Shown: positions 50,785 through 62,700 of the stretch, one piece after another
Position numbering within the stretch: the stretch's first letter is position 1
How the letters are laid out: every line of letters begins with the position of its first letter
Source: JAICYJ01 sp035695105
Lineage (GTDB): Bacteria; Actinomycetota; Thermoleophilia; Gaiellales; JAICJC01
Length of the DNA: 64,000 nucleotides
Assembly: GCA_035695105.1 (NCBI GenBank)
Contig: DASSEV010000086.1
Coordinates: 1-64,000, forward strand
Direction of reading: 5' to 3'
The notes under the pieces: generated by a model
What the model was told of the DNA's origin: nothing
Database searches by the model: none
Seen by the model: only the letters and a program-made list of their open reading frames with translations
Made by a program: the position numbers and the translations under genes

Positions 50785-51546
50785 TCAGCTCACGCCGAGA
50801 TAGGCCTTGCGCACCTGGTCGTTGGTGGCAAGCGACTCCGCCCGGTCGCTGAGCGTCACCTTGCCCGTCTCAAGGACGTAGCCGCGGTCGGCGATGCCGA
50901 GTGCGATCAGGGCGTTCTGCTCGACGAGGAGGATGGTCGTGCCCTCCTTGTTGATCTCCTGGATGATCTCGAAGATCTTGTCGACGAGGATCGGCGCGAG
51001 GCCCATCGACGGCTCGTCCAGCAGCAGCAGCCGCGGGCGCGACATCAGCGCCCGGCCGATCGCGCACATCTGCTGCTCGCCGCCGGACAGCGTGCCGGCC
51101 TGCTGGTTGCGCCGCTCGCCCAGCCGCGGGAACAGCGTGTAGACGTGCTCGATGTCCGTGTCGATCTCGGACTGGTCCTCGCGGTTGAACGCCCCCATGT
51201 CGAGGTTCTCGCGCACGCTCATGCGGGGGAACAGGCGCCGGCCCTCGGGGGACTGGGCGATCCCGAGCTTGACGATCTCGTGGGGCCGCTCCGACTGGAT
51301 CTCGCGGCCGTCGAACCTGATCGTCCCGTACTTCGGGCGCGTCAGGCCCTGGATCGAGCGCAGCGTCGTCGACTTGCCCGCCCCGTTCGCGCCGATCAGG
51401 GTCACGATCTCGCCCTGGTCGACGGTCAGCGACAGCCCCTTCACCGCCTCGATCCTGCCGTAGAACGTGCGCACGCCGTCCAGCTCCAGCAGCGGCTGGG
51501 TCGTTGCCGGCGGGGTCGGCTGCGGCGCCTCCGCGGTGTCTGTCAC
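50785..51546 (-). CDS. livF: Branched-chain amino-acid ABC transporter ATPase
   Basis: 253 residues. Walker A GANGAGKSTTLRS, signature TLSGGEQQMCAIGRAL, Walker B LLLLDEPSMGLAP and the LivF-type ending (VLETGKVTLSD...VRKAYLGV). N-terminal Pro/Thr-rich extension of about 18 residues. GTG 51546 overlaps the livG stop. Confidence 0.93.
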   Translation of the reverse strand: MTDTAEAPQPTPPATTQPLLELDGVRTFYGRIEAVKGLSLTVDQGEIVTLIGANGAGKSTTLRSIQGLTRPKYGTIRFDGREIQSERPHEIVKLGIAQSPEGRRLFPRMSVRENLDMGAFNREDQSEIDTDIEHVYTLFPRLGERRNQQAGTLSGGEQQMCAIGRALMSRPRLLLLDEPSMGLAPILVDKIFEIIQEINKEGTTILLVEQNALIALGIADRGYVLETGKVTLSDRAESLATNDQVRKAYLGVS

Positions 51547-52358
51547 GCCCGCGCCGCCCCGTGCCCGGCCGTCCCGGCCGCGCCGCTGCCGAGGTACGCC
51601 TCGATCACGCGGTCGTTCTCCTGGATCTCGAGCGGCGCGCCCTCGGCGATCTTCTCGCCGTGGTCGAGCACCGTGATCCGCTCCGACACCCCCATCACGA
51701 CCTTCATGTCGTGCTCGATCAGGAGGATGGTCAGCCCGCGCTCGTCGCGCAGCCGCGACACGAACGTCGTGAAGTCGGCTGACTCCTGAGGGTTCATGCC
51801 GGCCGTGGGCTCGTCCAGCAGGAGCAGCTTCGGCTCGGTGGCCAGCGCCCGCGCCACCTCCAGCCGTCGCTGGTCGCCGTAGGAGAGGTTCATCGCGTAC
51901 TCGTCGTCGACGCGCTCGGGCACCTGGCAGTAGCGCAGCAGCTCCCGCGCCTTGGCGAACGCCTCGCGCTCCTCGCGCTTGATGCCCGGCGTGTGCAGGA
52001 TGCTGCGCAGGATGCCGCCCCGCAGGCGCGTGTGCATCCCGACCAGGACGTTCTCCACGGCCGTCATCGTCTGGAATAGCCTGATGTTCTGGAACGTGCG
52101 GCCCACGCCCAGCTTCGTGATCGTGTGCGCCGGCAGGCCGCCCACGTCGCGCCCGGCGAACAGGATCTCGCCGGCGGTCGGCTTGTAGGCGCCGGTGAGC
52201 ATGTTGAAGAACGTGGTCTTGCCCGCGCCGTTCGGCCCGATCAGGCTGACGATGCTCTTCTCCGGCACGATGAAATCGATGTCGCTGCACGCGACGAGGC
52301 CGCCGAACTCCTTGCGTGCTGCGCGCGTCTCGAGGATCGGCGGCCCGTCCAGGCTCAC
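51543..52358 (-). CDS. livG: Branched-chain amino-acid ABC transporter ATPase
   Basis: 271 residues. Walker A GPNGAGKTTFFNM, GVGRTFQNIRLFQTMT (LivG signature), NLSYGDQRRLEVARAL, Walker B LLLLDEPTAGMNP and C-terminal VIEAYLG. Second ATPase of the system. GTG 52358 overlaps livM. Confidence 0.93.
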   Translation of the reverse strand: MSLDGPPILETRAARKEFGGLVACSDIDFIVPEKSIVSLIGPNGAGKTTFFNMLTGAYKPTAGEILFAGRDVGGLPAHTITKLGVGRTFQNIRLFQTMTAVENVLVGMHTRLRGGILRSILHTPGIKREEREAFAKARELLRYCQVPERVDDEYAMNLSYGDQRRLEVARALATEPKLLLLDEPTAGMNPQESADFTTFVSRLRDERGLTILLIEHDMKVVMGVSERITVLDHGEKIAEGAPLEIQENDRVIEAYLGSGAAGTAGHGAARA

Positions 52359-53523
52359 GCCGCGACCCCGGCCGTCTCGGCCTCCTCGCGGATGACGTCG
52401 AACTCGGCTTTGCGTCTGGCGCTCGGGATCAGCCCCTGCGGGCGGAACAGCATCATCAGGACGATGATCAGCCCGAACAGCCCGGCCTCGTACTTCGTGA
52501 TCTCGATGTTCGTGCCGAACGTCGAGTTGATCTGGTTCCCGATGGCGCCCAGCCCCTGCTGGTTCAGGTAGGACAGCACCGCGGCCCCCAGGCAGACGCC
52601 CCAGACGTTGCCCATGCCGCCGAGGATCACCATCGCCAGCACCAGCGTGGAGATGTAGAGCTTGAAGTTGTCGGGGATGGCACCGCCCTGATAGACGCCG
52701 TAGAAGCAGCCGGCGGCGCCGCCGAAGAAGGCGCCGCTGGCGTAGGCCCAGGTCTTCACCCGCATCAGCGGCACGCCCATCGCCGCGGCCGCGATCTCGT
52801 CCTCGCGCAGCGCCACCCACGCCCGGCCGAGCCGTGAGTCGCGCAGCCGGATCGAGCAGAACACGGTGACCGCCACCAGCAGCAGCCCGACCCGGTAGTA
52901 CCAGATGTCCAGGTTCGCGGTGAGCAGGAAGTTGTCGGGCAGGAACGGGAAGATGCTGTGGGCGTACTTGAACCCCATCGGGTCGATCGGCGTGATGCCG
53001 GCGACGCCGTTGGTCACGTTCTGGCCGAACAGCTGGTCGCCGTTACGCACGACCTGCGGGATGATCTCGCCGAACCCGAGCGTGACCAGCGCCAGGTAAT
53101 CGCCGCGCAGGCGCAGCGTCGGCAGGCCGATCATCACGCCCAGCATCGCGGCGAACAGCGCCGCCACCGCCAGCAGGATCCAGATCGAGACGTGGATGCC
53201 GATGGCGTTGCCCTGCACGCCAACGGCGCCGAAGACGAAGTGGTGCGTCGCGAACTGGTCGCTCGCGAACCACCCGGCCACGTAGCTTCCGGCCGCGTAG
53301 AAGGCGACGTAGCCGAGGTCGAGCAGGCCGGCGTAGCCGACCACCATGTTGAGGCCGACGGCCATCGTCACGAACACGGTCATGACCACGGCGGTGCTGA
53401 GCGTCGGGATCAGCTGGCTCGTGCCGAGCTGCAGGTAGTACTCCGGGTAGAGCACCACCAGCGGGATGATGATCGCGGGCAGCACGAACCGCTGCAGCCG
53501 CTTGGGGATGTGGAGGCGATCCA

Positions 53524-53527
<4 letters not shown>
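52355..53527 (-). CDS. livM: Branched-chain amino-acid ABC transporter permease
   Basis: 390 residues, about 9-10 hydrophobic helices. LivM hallmarks: GLNMVVGYAGLLDLGYVAFYAAGSY, LPTLRLRGDYLALVTLGFGEI, and the cytoplasmic RLGRAWVALREDEIAAAAMG coupling loop. An extended loop after residue 190 is larger than in E. coli LivM. ATGA overlap with livH. Confidence 0.93.
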
Positions 53528-54576
<1,049 letters not shown>

Positions 54577-54597
54577 GGCGATGCTCCCCCGGCCGGT

Positions 54598-55923
54598 TCA
54601 GCCGCCGCTGCTGATCTGCTGGACCAGCGCCGGATCGGGGTTGACCACCTGGTAGGTGGCGAACTGCCCGTTCTTCCCGATGCCGATGGTGAACTGCTGC
54701 TGGCCCACGATGTCGCCCTGCGGGCCGATCTGGAACGAGCCCAGGATGCCATTGGTGATCTTCATCCCGAACACGTTCTTGTTCACCGACTGGCGAGTGC
54801 CGTCGGACTCGGCGATCGCCTTCAGCAGCACCTGCGCGGTCTGCGCCGCGTAGGCCGTGTAGGGCTGCACCACCGAGACGCCGTACTTCGCCTTGAAGGC
54901 GTCGATGAACTGCTTGCCCGCGCCCACCAGCTTGTCGGCCGGGACGCCGGCGTTGCTCACGTACATGCCCTCACCCGCGGCACCGGCCGATCCCTGACCG
55001 GTCAGCGTGGAGCTGAGGAAGAACCCGTCAGGCGCGATCAGCTTGACGCCGGTGTTCGGGCCGAGCACGGCGACCTTGTCCTTGATCAGCTGGCCGCCGT
55101 TGGAGCAGATCAGGCCGCCCAGGAAGATCGCGTCCGGGTTGGCCGCCTTGATCTTCGTCATCAGCGCCTGGTAATTGGCCGCCTTCGGATCCCAGGAGTC
55201 GCGCCCGACCACGGTCAGGCCGAGGGCCTTCGCCGCCTTCTCGAAGAAGTCGGCAACGCCGACGCCGTAGGACTCCTTGTCGTCCAGCACGTACACCTTC
55301 TTGGCACCCAGGTTCTTCGCGAGGGTGGCATCCACCGCGCCCTGCGAGTTGTCCACGGCGACGACACGCGCGTACGTGCGCACGCCGGTCGGGTAGTACT
55401 TCTCGGGCTCACCCGGCTCGCCGCTCGGCTGCGTGAGGCCGAGGTTCGTGTTCGCCGCGCTGATCTCGACGAGGCCGACGCGGTTCAGCACCGGCACCTC
55501 GAGCTTCGCGCACGGCGAGTTGAGCGTGCCCAGCACGCCGATCACGCTCGGATCGCGGCTGTAGGCCTGGGCGTTCGAGCTGCACGTGGCCGGGTCGTAG
55601 GAACCCGCCTGCGCGGTCGAGTCGTCGCAGTCCTGGTACTGCACGGTGTACTTGCCGGCCTTGTAATGGGCCTGCTGCAGCACCATGTTGATGGCCTCGC
55701 TCATCTGATCCGTCTGGATCTTGTTCGAGCCCTGCCGCGGCAGGTCGGACACGATCGTGAACTGTCCCTTGCCAACGGGCGCATGACAGGTCGAGATGTT
55801 GACCGGCGCGCCGGCGTTTCCGCCGCCTCCGCCGGAGCTACTGCTCCCGCTGCCGCAGCCCGCGGCGATTGCGAGAGCGAGGCATGCAACGATCGGTATG
55901 GCTCGCATCCCAAGCCTCCCCAT
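54598..55923 (-). CDS. livK: Branched-chain amino-acid binding lipoprotein
   Basis: 441 residues. Lipobox AIAAGC, Ser/Gly linker, then a periplasmic-binding-fold type I domain (VIGVLGTLNSPCAKLEVPVLN, GAKKVYVLDDKESYGVGVADFFEKAA, PDAIFLGGLICSNGGQLIKD). Cys pairs suggest a disulfide. ATG 55923 has GGAGGG at 7 nt; ATG 55908 with GGGGAGG is nearly as good. True ligand unproven; family members bind varied amino acids. Confidence 0.88.
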   Translation of the reverse strand: MGRLGMRAIPIVACLALAIAAGCGSGSSSSGGGGGNAGAPVNISTCHAPVGKGQFTIVSDLPRQGSNKIQTDQMSEAINMVLQQAHYKAGKYTVQYQDCDDSTAQAGSYDPATCSSNAQAYSRDPSVIGVLGTLNSPCAKLEVPVLNRVGLVEISAANTNLGLTQPSGEPGEPEKYYPTGVRTYARVVAVDNSQGAVDATLAKNLGAKKVYVLDDKESYGVGVADFFEKAAKALGLTVVGRDSWDPKAANYQALMTKIKAANPDAIFLGGLICSNGGQLIKDKVAVLGPNTGVKLIAPDGFFLSSTLTGQGSAGAAGEGMYVSNAGVPADKLVGAGKQFIDAFKAKYGVSVVQPYTAYAAQTAQVLLKAIAESDGTRQSVNKNVFGMKITNGILGSFQIGPQGDIVGQQQFTIGIGKNGQFATYQVVNPDPALVQQISSGG

Positions 55924-55995
55924 CACACGTCCCTCCAAGTGGTCGTAGGTGATGCGGCGGGGGGTTCAGCTCGCTCGCCGCGTTGGCGACTGTCG

Positions 55996-56024
55996 TTTCT
56001 ACCATCCCCGAACAGCGAGAGCAA
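55996..56024 (-). promoter_or_regulatory. Promoter of the liv operon
   Basis: -35 TTGCTC (56024-56019), 17-bp spacer, -10 TAGAAA (56001-55996) on the minus strand. It leaves a leader of about 65 nt with a ribosome site, unlike most promoters in the window. Confidence 0.5.
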
Positions 56025-56116
56025 TACCTTGACGCGGATATCGGACGACATCCATCCGCGCTCCTGACAGCCCTCCTGCCGCGTCGTGCCCGTCGCGCCG
56101 GGATCGGGCTGAGGGG

Positions 56117-57520
56117 CTAGAGCCGCTCGGCCAGCGGCAGCGCGCGGTGCGCCCGCGGCGGCACCAGGAAGGCCTGGCGGTGCGTCGTGATCAGCACCGA
56201 GTTGATGCCCTGGCCCGGGTCGCGCGGCGCGAGCGGCGTGCGCACGCCACCGGGCAGGATGCCGTCCATCGCCAGCCGGTTGCGGTGAAAGTCGTCGCTG
56301 GTCGGGTTGAACACCACGAAGTGCAGGCCCGCGGCCGGGTCGGCCTGCATCCGGTCCCGCTGCGGATCGTCGCTCCACGCGAACGGGTTGTCGAGCGTGT
56401 TGAAGTCCGCCCGCTGCGGAACGGCCGTTCCCTTCGCGTAGCGAGTGCCATCGGCGCCGACCGCGTCCACCCGCAGGCGGGAGGTCGTCTGGATCGCGGG
56501 GCTGTGGCCGACCCGCGCCGTGCTGTGTGCGACGCGCACGATGGCCGGGACGGTGCTGACGTCCTGCGGCCCCTCCGACACGGTGAGCGTCCCCGGCGGC
56601 ACGTCGCGCCCCGGCCCGAACACGGTGGCGGCCCGCTGGCCGTGGTCGAAGGTCAAGTACCAGCTCTCAAGATCCTCGAAGATGTGGGAGACGCTCATCA
56701 CGGTGCCGTGCCGGAAGTAGCCGTCCGAACCGCCGTCCGAGTATCCGAGCGTCTCGATGTTCGCGATCCGCCCCGGCCCGAGCGCGGCGCGCTGGGTGGA
56801 GGTGAAGCCGAGGAACAGCTCGGCCTGCTCGGGGATCAGCTCGGCGCCCGGCACGCTCGCCGCCTCGGCGAGCGTACGCGGCAGCGCCCGGCCGCCGTCG
56901 AACCCGCCGCCGACGAATCCTCGCCTGATGGTCGTCGGGTGCCACAGCGAGAGCCCCGTCACCAGCCGTTCGTGCGCGCTTCGGAGATTGGCCGGGATGT
57001 CGCTCCGCAGCAGCAGCACCGCGTCGTGGCCCTCGAGCACCACGCCCGGGGGGTCGCTCGGGAAGCGGATGGCGTCGAGCAGGACGGGCATCGTGCGGCC
57101 GGAGGCCTGCGACGCGCGCCGGTCGACCGGCATCATTGTCCGGCTCGGGCCGGGCACGTGCTCGCGGAAGTACGGCAGGCCCCAGCCGACGGTCACGCCC
57201 AGGCCGGCCGGGGTCGGCGCGTACTCGGCGTCGAGCTGCGACAGCGCCGCCTCGAGCTCCCGCTGCGCGTCGCGCAGGTCGGCGCGGCCTTGCGCCGCCA
57301 GCCGGAACGTCACCAGCTCGTGGTGCAGCGGCGGCACGACGACCTCGACGTCGTTGTCGACGACAACCCGCAGCCCCTGCAGCAGGTGCTGTTCGGGGGT
57401 GCGCGGCCCCGCGGCCGGCCGCGCCGGAGCGCGGCCGACGCGCTCCGCCAGCTCGTAGAGGCCCGCCGCCGCAAGCGTCGTCGCGCCGGCGCCGGCCAGC
57501 AGCTGCCTGCGCGTCAGCAT
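56117..57520 (-). CDS. Tat-exported protein, Dyp-peroxidase-like fold suspected
   Basis: 467 residues. Twin-arginine signal (LTRRQLLAGAGATTLAAAGL) at the N-terminus. Two halves with repeated sheet-like stretches (GLGVTVGWGLPYF, VLEGHDAVLLLRSDIPANLRSAHERL, ELFLGFTSTQRAALGP) recall Dyp-type/ferredoxin-like peroxidase relatives, but a heme-ligand GxxDG motif was not found. Function therefore uncertain. It follows a small lipoprotein gene by 1 bp. Confidence 0.5.
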   Translation of the reverse strand: MLTRRQLLAGAGATTLAAAGLYELAERVGRAPARPAAGPRTPEQHLLQGLRVVVDNDVEVVVPPLHHELVTFRLAAQGRADLRDAQRELEAALSQLDAEYAPTPAGLGVTVGWGLPYFREHVPGPSRTMMPVDRRASQASGRTMPVLLDAIRFPSDPPGVVLEGHDAVLLLRSDIPANLRSAHERLVTGLSLWHPTTIRRGFVGGGFDGGRALPRTLAEAASVPGAELIPEQAELFLGFTSTQRAALGPGRIANIETLGYSDGGSDGYFRHGTVMSVSHIFEDLESWYLTFDHGQRAATVFGPGRDVPPGTLTVSEGPQDVSTVPAIVRVAHSTARVGHSPAIQTTSRLRVDAVGADGTRYAKGTAVPQRADFNTLDNPFAWSDDPQRDRMQADPAAGLHFVVFNPTSDDFHRNRLAMDGILPGGVRTPLAPRDPGQGINSVLITTHRQAFLVPPRAHRALPLAERL

Positions 57521-57521
57521 C

Positions 57522-58169
57522 TCAAGAGGCCGCGTCGACCGTCACCAGGTTCTGCAGCATCCGGTGGAGGTCGGCCTTCACCTGCGTCACTCCGAGCGGC
57601 GCGGCGACGTGCTGGCTGATCGTGTACAGCGAGCCCGCGTGGCGCCAGGCGTAGAGCAGATGCCACTGATCCGCGCCCTGGTTGACGGTGTAGAGCGTCG
57701 CGTGCACGTCGCCCACGGTGATCGTGCCGTGCGGGTCGGCGAAGCACGGCACCCGGTGCCGGGCGGATGCGGAGCTCCCCGATCCGGTCAGCACGCAGGT
57801 CGGGATCGTCGTGCGGTTGGGGTACCCGCGCAGGATGACGTGCACCTCGCCGGTCTGCGCCTCGGCCCAGATCCAGCTGACCAGGTAGCTGCCGTCCCGG
57901 GAGAAGGCCACGGTGGCGTTCTCGGCGCCGGGGGTGTCGCCGCGGTCGATCGTCGGCTCGAGCGGGCTGGGCAGCCAGGCCGGGCAGTACACCGGGATCC
58001 CCGCCCGGCGCGACACCTGCCGCCAGCCCACCACGGCGCTCGCCGGACACCGGGTCACGGCCGCCGATGCATTCGGCTGCCCGGCATCGCCGCCACCGCA
58101 GGCGGCCGCGCCGGCGGCGATCGCCGCCACCAGGGCGAGCACGAGCAGGGAGGACGCGCGGACGTTCAC
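57522..58169 (-). CDS. Lipoprotein of unknown function
   Basis: 215 residues. Signal peptide with lipobox AGAAAC, then a secreted domain with several Cys (RCPASAVVGW, YCPAWLPSPLEP, TCVLTGSG, PCFADPHG) likely forming disulfides. No family recognised. GTG 58169 follows TAGCAT (58185-58180) by 10 nt, so it probably starts a transcript that includes the Tat-exported gene. Confidence 0.65.
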   Translation of the reverse strand: MNVRASSLLVLALVAAIAAGAAACGGGDAGQPNASAAVTRCPASAVVGWRQVSRRAGIPVYCPAWLPSPLEPTIDRGDTPGAENATVAFSRDGSYLVSWIWAEAQTGEVHVILRGYPNRTTIPTCVLTGSGSSASARHRVPCFADPHGTITVGDVHATLYTVNQGADQWHLLYAWRHAGSLYTISQHVAAPLGVTQVKADLHRMLQNLVTVDAAS

Positions 58170-58182
58170 GGCCGGACGAATG

Positions 58183-59739
58183 CTACCGCCCGCCCCCTCC
58201 GCGGGCCGCGTCCGCGGCGGCTGCGAGCTCGTCGAGCAGCAGCCGCTCACCGGCGAGCTCGACCACGAGCGGGTCGTGCGTCGCGCAGACGACCGCCGCG
58301 GCGTGGACGGCCGCCGCCTCCGCCAGCAGCGCCGCAACCGACTCCGCGTTCGCCTGGTCGAGCCGCGAGGTGGGCTCGTCCATCAGCACCAGATCGGCTC
58401 CTGTCGCGAGCGCCCGGGCGATCGCCACCCGCTGCCGCTCGCCGGCGGACAGGCGTGAGGCGTGCTGGTCGAGGCGCGCCTCGAGCCCGATCTGTGCGAG
58501 CGCGGCTCGGGCGCGCTGATCGGCCGCCTGCTCGTCGACGCCCCGCAGCGTCAGCGTGAACGCGACGTTCTCGGCCGCGCTGAGGAAGCCGACCAGGCCG
58601 GGCTCCTGCCCGACGTAGGCGACGGACGACCGGCGCAGCCGGGCCAGGCCGGCGCGGTCGAGCCCCGAGAGCGGCACGTCGAGCACGCGCACCTCCCCGG
58701 CGTCCGGCCGCTCGAGGCCGGCCAGCATGGCGAGCAGCGTGCTCTTGCCGGAGCCGGAACGGCCGACCACGGCGCTCATCACGCCGCGCCGGAAGGTCGT
58801 GCGCAGCTCCTCGAACACCGTGCGCCGCCCGTACGCCTTGCTCACACCGGCGAGCGCCGCCACCTCCGCTCCGGCCGGCCGCGGCGCCGGCGCCGGCAGC
58901 GGCACCGGCGCAGCGACGTCCGCGTCGGGCAGCAGCACGATGCCCTCGGGGCCTTCCTCCGCTCGAACGTGCGTGGTGATGCCGAAGCGCTCCCGCAGCT
59001 CCTCGGGGAGGTGCACCCAGCCGCCGTGGCCCACGACCAGCGATGGCCGGCCCGCGCGCCACTCCTCGCTGAGGCGGCCGTCGCGGATCCGCACCGTCCG
59101 GTCGGCGATCTCCGTCGCACCGCTGTCGTGGCTCACGATCACCGCCGTCGTCCCGTCTGCCGCTGCGAGCTCGCGTATCAGCCGGTAGACGGTTCCGGCG
59201 TTCGCCCGGTCGAGCTCGCCCGACGGCTCGTCCGCCAGCAGCACCCGTGGACGGTGCGCGAGCGCCGCGCACACCGCAACGCGCTGCTGCTCGCCGCCCG
59301 ACAGCCTGCCGGGGAGCATGTCCGCCGCTCCGTCGAGGCCGACCGCCGCGAGCAGCTCCGCCGCCCGGCGCCGCCGCTGATCGCGGTCGACGCCGCGCAG
59401 CCTGAGCTGAAGCGCAACGATGTCGCCGCACCGCATGTCCGGCGGCAGCGCCCGTGAGTAATGCTGGTCGACCATCCCCAGCAGGCGCGCCCGGTAGTCG
59501 GACGCGGCGCGTCCGCGCAGGCTGCCGAGATCGTGGCCCGCGACGTTCGCGGTGCCGGCCGAGATCGGCTCGAGCGCGGCCAGGATGCGAAGCAGCGTGC
59601 TCTTGCCTGCGCCGCTCGGGCCGAGGATGACCACCACCTCGCCGTCCTCCACCGACAACGTCAGCCCCTGCAGCGCCGCCGCGTCGCCCTCCGCGGTGCG
59701 GTGGATCCGGAACAGGTCGCGGACGTCGATAACTCTCAC
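58183..59739 (-). CDS. Tandem ABC ATPase of a MacB/LolD-like system
   Basis: 518 residues with two complete nucleotide-binding domains. First: Walker A GPSGAGKSTLLR (about 40), signature RLSGGEQQRVAVC, Walker B VLLADEPSGELD. Second: Walker A GRSGSGKSTLLA (about 320), signature RLSAGERQRVAIA, Walker B LVLMDEPTSRLD. The halves are joined by a Pro-rich linker near 275. GTGA overlap with the permease. Such a fused pair would power the single large FtsX-like permease. Confidence 0.88.
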   Translation of the reverse strand: MRVIDVRDLFRIHRTAEGDAAALQGLTLSVEDGEVVVILGPSGAGKSTLLRILAALEPISAGTANVAGHDLGSLRGRAASDYRARLLGMVDQHYSRALPPDMRCGDIVALQLRLRGVDRDQRRRRAAELLAAVGLDGAADMLPGRLSGGEQQRVAVCAALAHRPRVLLADEPSGELDRANAGTVYRLIRELAAADGTTAVIVSHDSGATEIADRTVRIRDGRLSEEWRAGRPSLVVGHGGWVHLPEELRERFGITTHVRAEEGPEGIVLLPDADVAAPVPLPAPAPRPAGAEVAALAGVSKAYGRRTVFEELRTTFRRGVMSAVVGRSGSGKSTLLAMLAGLERPDAGEVRVLDVPLSGLDRAGLARLRRSSVAYVGQEPGLVGFLSAAENVAFTLTLRGVDEQAADQRARAALAQIGLEARLDQHASRLSAGERQRVAIARALATGADLVLMDEPTSRLDQANAESVAALLAEAAAVHAAAVVCATHDPLVVELAGERLLLDELAAAADAARGGGGR

Positions 59740-62700
59740 GGCATGTCACTCCCCGGCCGTGCCGGGAGGGGCGCCGAGAACGCCGCCCGTGTCGCCATGC
59801 CTACCGCTGCGGCCGCGACCAGCACGAAGGCCGCCAGACCCACCCCGACCACCGGCCACGCCACGTGCCGCTGGAGCGGCGGCACCGGAACGCCGGCGGT
59901 GGCCGTCACCTGCACCAGCGCGACGGTCGCGGCGGAGAGCAGCACGCCGACGAGGATCGCGGCCGCCAGCCCGACGGCGCCGACGATCGCGGCTCGGAAG
60001 CGCAGCTGCCGTCGCAGCACGGCCGGCGACACGCCCTGCGCCTCCAGGTCGTACAGGGCGGTGCGGTCGTCTCGCACGGCGCCGGCGACCGCCAGCACGA
60101 GTCCCGCCACCGCCAGTCCCAGCGCGAGCAGCGCCGCACCCTGCAGCACCAGCCGGATGCCCTTGGAGAGCGGGTCGGTCTGGAGCGACCGCAGGGTGTC
60201 CGCATGCGACTGCCGGGCGAGCTCGGTGAACGGCGCTCTGCGGACCGCCGCATCGAGGGCGGGCACATCGGCGGCATGCCGAGCACGCAGCCACAGCTCG
60301 TCCGGCACGGCGGAGCCCGGATCGTCCGCATTCAGCGCCGTGGCCAGGCGGGACTCGTCCGCCACCGCGTATGTCCCGTTCAGCGTCGGGAAGCGGTCAC
60401 CGACCGCGACCACCCGGGCGGGCACGGTCTGCCCGGCGAAGCGCAGCTCGATCAGCCCGCCCCCGGCCGCCCGTGCGATGTCCGGCGACACCGCGACCGG
60501 CAGCGGCACGCCGTCGGTCGGCTCGACCGGGCGCAGCAGCGGCCGGGTCGCCCCGGTGATGGCGAACCGCAGGCGCTGGGCACCGGTCGGCGTCCCGGCT
60601 TCGGGTGAGATGCCACCACGTCCCACCCAGCCCCGCCAGTCGGTCACCGGCGCACCGCCGGAGCGCAGCGGGCCGAGGCCGATCGTGCCCTGAGTGCCCG
60701 AGGCTGCCCCACCCTCGCCCTGCTGGTGGATCGCGATCTTCGAGTCGGCCTCGGTGCGGTCGATCTGCAGCGCCACGAGCCTGGCGCCGGCGAGCGGCGC
60801 GGGCAGCCGCCGCGTCAGCACCTGCCGCCCCGGGCCCGCCGTTCCGAGCGAGAGCGACGCGATGGAGCCGTCCCCCCGCTGCGCGATCAGCGCCACGGCC
60901 ACCTGAGCGCCGGTGACGTCGGCGGGGAGGCTGATGCGGCCGGGGGCCAGCCGCGGCCCGGCCAGTGCGGCCGGCCCGCCGGCGCCGAGCCGCCTCGCGA
61001 GCGTCCGCTGCCCACCGGGCAGGCCGCCGCCGCGCCAGCGCAGGGCGCTGATGTCGCCCGCCGGGAGGCCGAGGACGGTCACGTCCGCCGGCCGGCTTCC
61101 CGTCGCAGCCGCCGTCGCTGCCAGCCGCAGCACGGGCATCGCGACGCTCCCGCCGGCCAGGCGCCGGTAGCTCTGCAGCGTCGCGGCGTCGAGCGGCCGC
61201 ACGAGCTGCGCGCCCTCGCTCAGCGTGACGTCGGCCGGAACGGCGAAGGCCGCCTGATCCTGCTGCCCGACGGCCAGGGTCTGGCGGTAGGTGGAGGCGA
61301 AGAAGGCGAGGCCGAGCGCCACGGCCAGGAAGGCGGCCGCGACGGCGGGGCCAAGCGGCTCCCGTGCAACCGACACGACGGCGATCCGGACGGCCGCGGA
61401 CGCGTGACGCAGGCGCCGCTCGCAGGCGCGCATCAGCGGTGGCAGCAGGCGCGCGACCGCCACGCCGCAGACGAGCGCCACCAGCAGGGGCAGGAACGGC
61501 AGCAGCGGGTCGGTGCCGCCGGCCCCTGCGGACGTGGCGCCTCGCGCGGCCGCGAGCAAGAGCGCCGCCAGTGCGGCGACCGCGGCCACGTCGGCGATCC
61601 GCGCTCCCACCTGGCCGTCACCGAGCAGCAGCACGCCCACCACGACACAGGTCGAGACCACGAGCGCCGCCGCGCCGAGCCCGAGGCCCTCGAGGGACAG
61701 CAGCGAGTGCCTGAGCACCGCGTCCGCGGGCAGGCCTGCCGACCGCGCGATCACCGCACCGGCGACGATCGCGATCGCGCACCCTCCGAGCACGCCGAGC
61801 AGCGCCACCCAGCCGCCCTCCGCGACCGCGAACAGCACCACCTGGCCGCGCCGCGCGCCGCGGCGCTCCAGCCGCCGCCGTTCCGCGACGGCATCGGCCC
61901 GCAGCGAGCTCGCCGCAAGCAGGACGAAGGCCAGCAGCAGCGCGGCGATCTCGCCGCCGACCAGCGTCAGCCGCGTGGATGCCGTGTCGCTCCGCGAGGT
62001 GGCGTCGAGAACCGCCTGGTCGGGCGCCGAGATGCTCCAGAGGCTGTCGCCCGGGCCGAGCGTCGACAGTGCCCGAGCCTCGCGGTCGAGCAGGCCGCCG
62101 ACGTCCCAGCTGTGCAGCGCCCGCGGATCGATCGGCCGCGTCCACGCGTATGTGCGGTACAGCCCGCGCAGCGCCGGCATCTGCGAGACCGCCGCGACGT
62201 CGCCGGCGATCAGCGTGGCGGGGGGCTGCCGGTGGCCGGCGCTGACGCCGAGCGCCGCGAGCGAGCCGAACGGCAGCCCCGAGGTCAGCCGACCCTCCCC
62301 CACCCGCACCAGCCGGGCGCCGCCGGTCGTCACGGCCGCGAGCGGAGCCCCGGCCACCTGCACGACCTCGCAGCGGGTGGGCGTGCAGCTGGTGGGTAGC
62401 CGGCCGCTCGTGAGATGCACGTAGCGGCCGAGGCCGTCGAGACCGGCCACGGCGGCGATCCGGCCCTCGTCGAACCGGGTCTCGCGGTAGAGCACCGTGG
62501 CGACGGCCGGGCCGCCCGCGAGCGTGGCCAGCTCGCGGCGCGCGGGGCGGTCGATCGCCCGGTACGGCCGCGACGGCGGGCCGCTCCAGATCACCCGCAG
62601 GGCGCGCTGCTCGACCGGGACGCGCGCCAGCGCGCGCTGGACGGCGAGCTCCGATGAGACGCGGCCGCCGGCCAGCGTCGCACCGAGCGTCGCCGTGGCG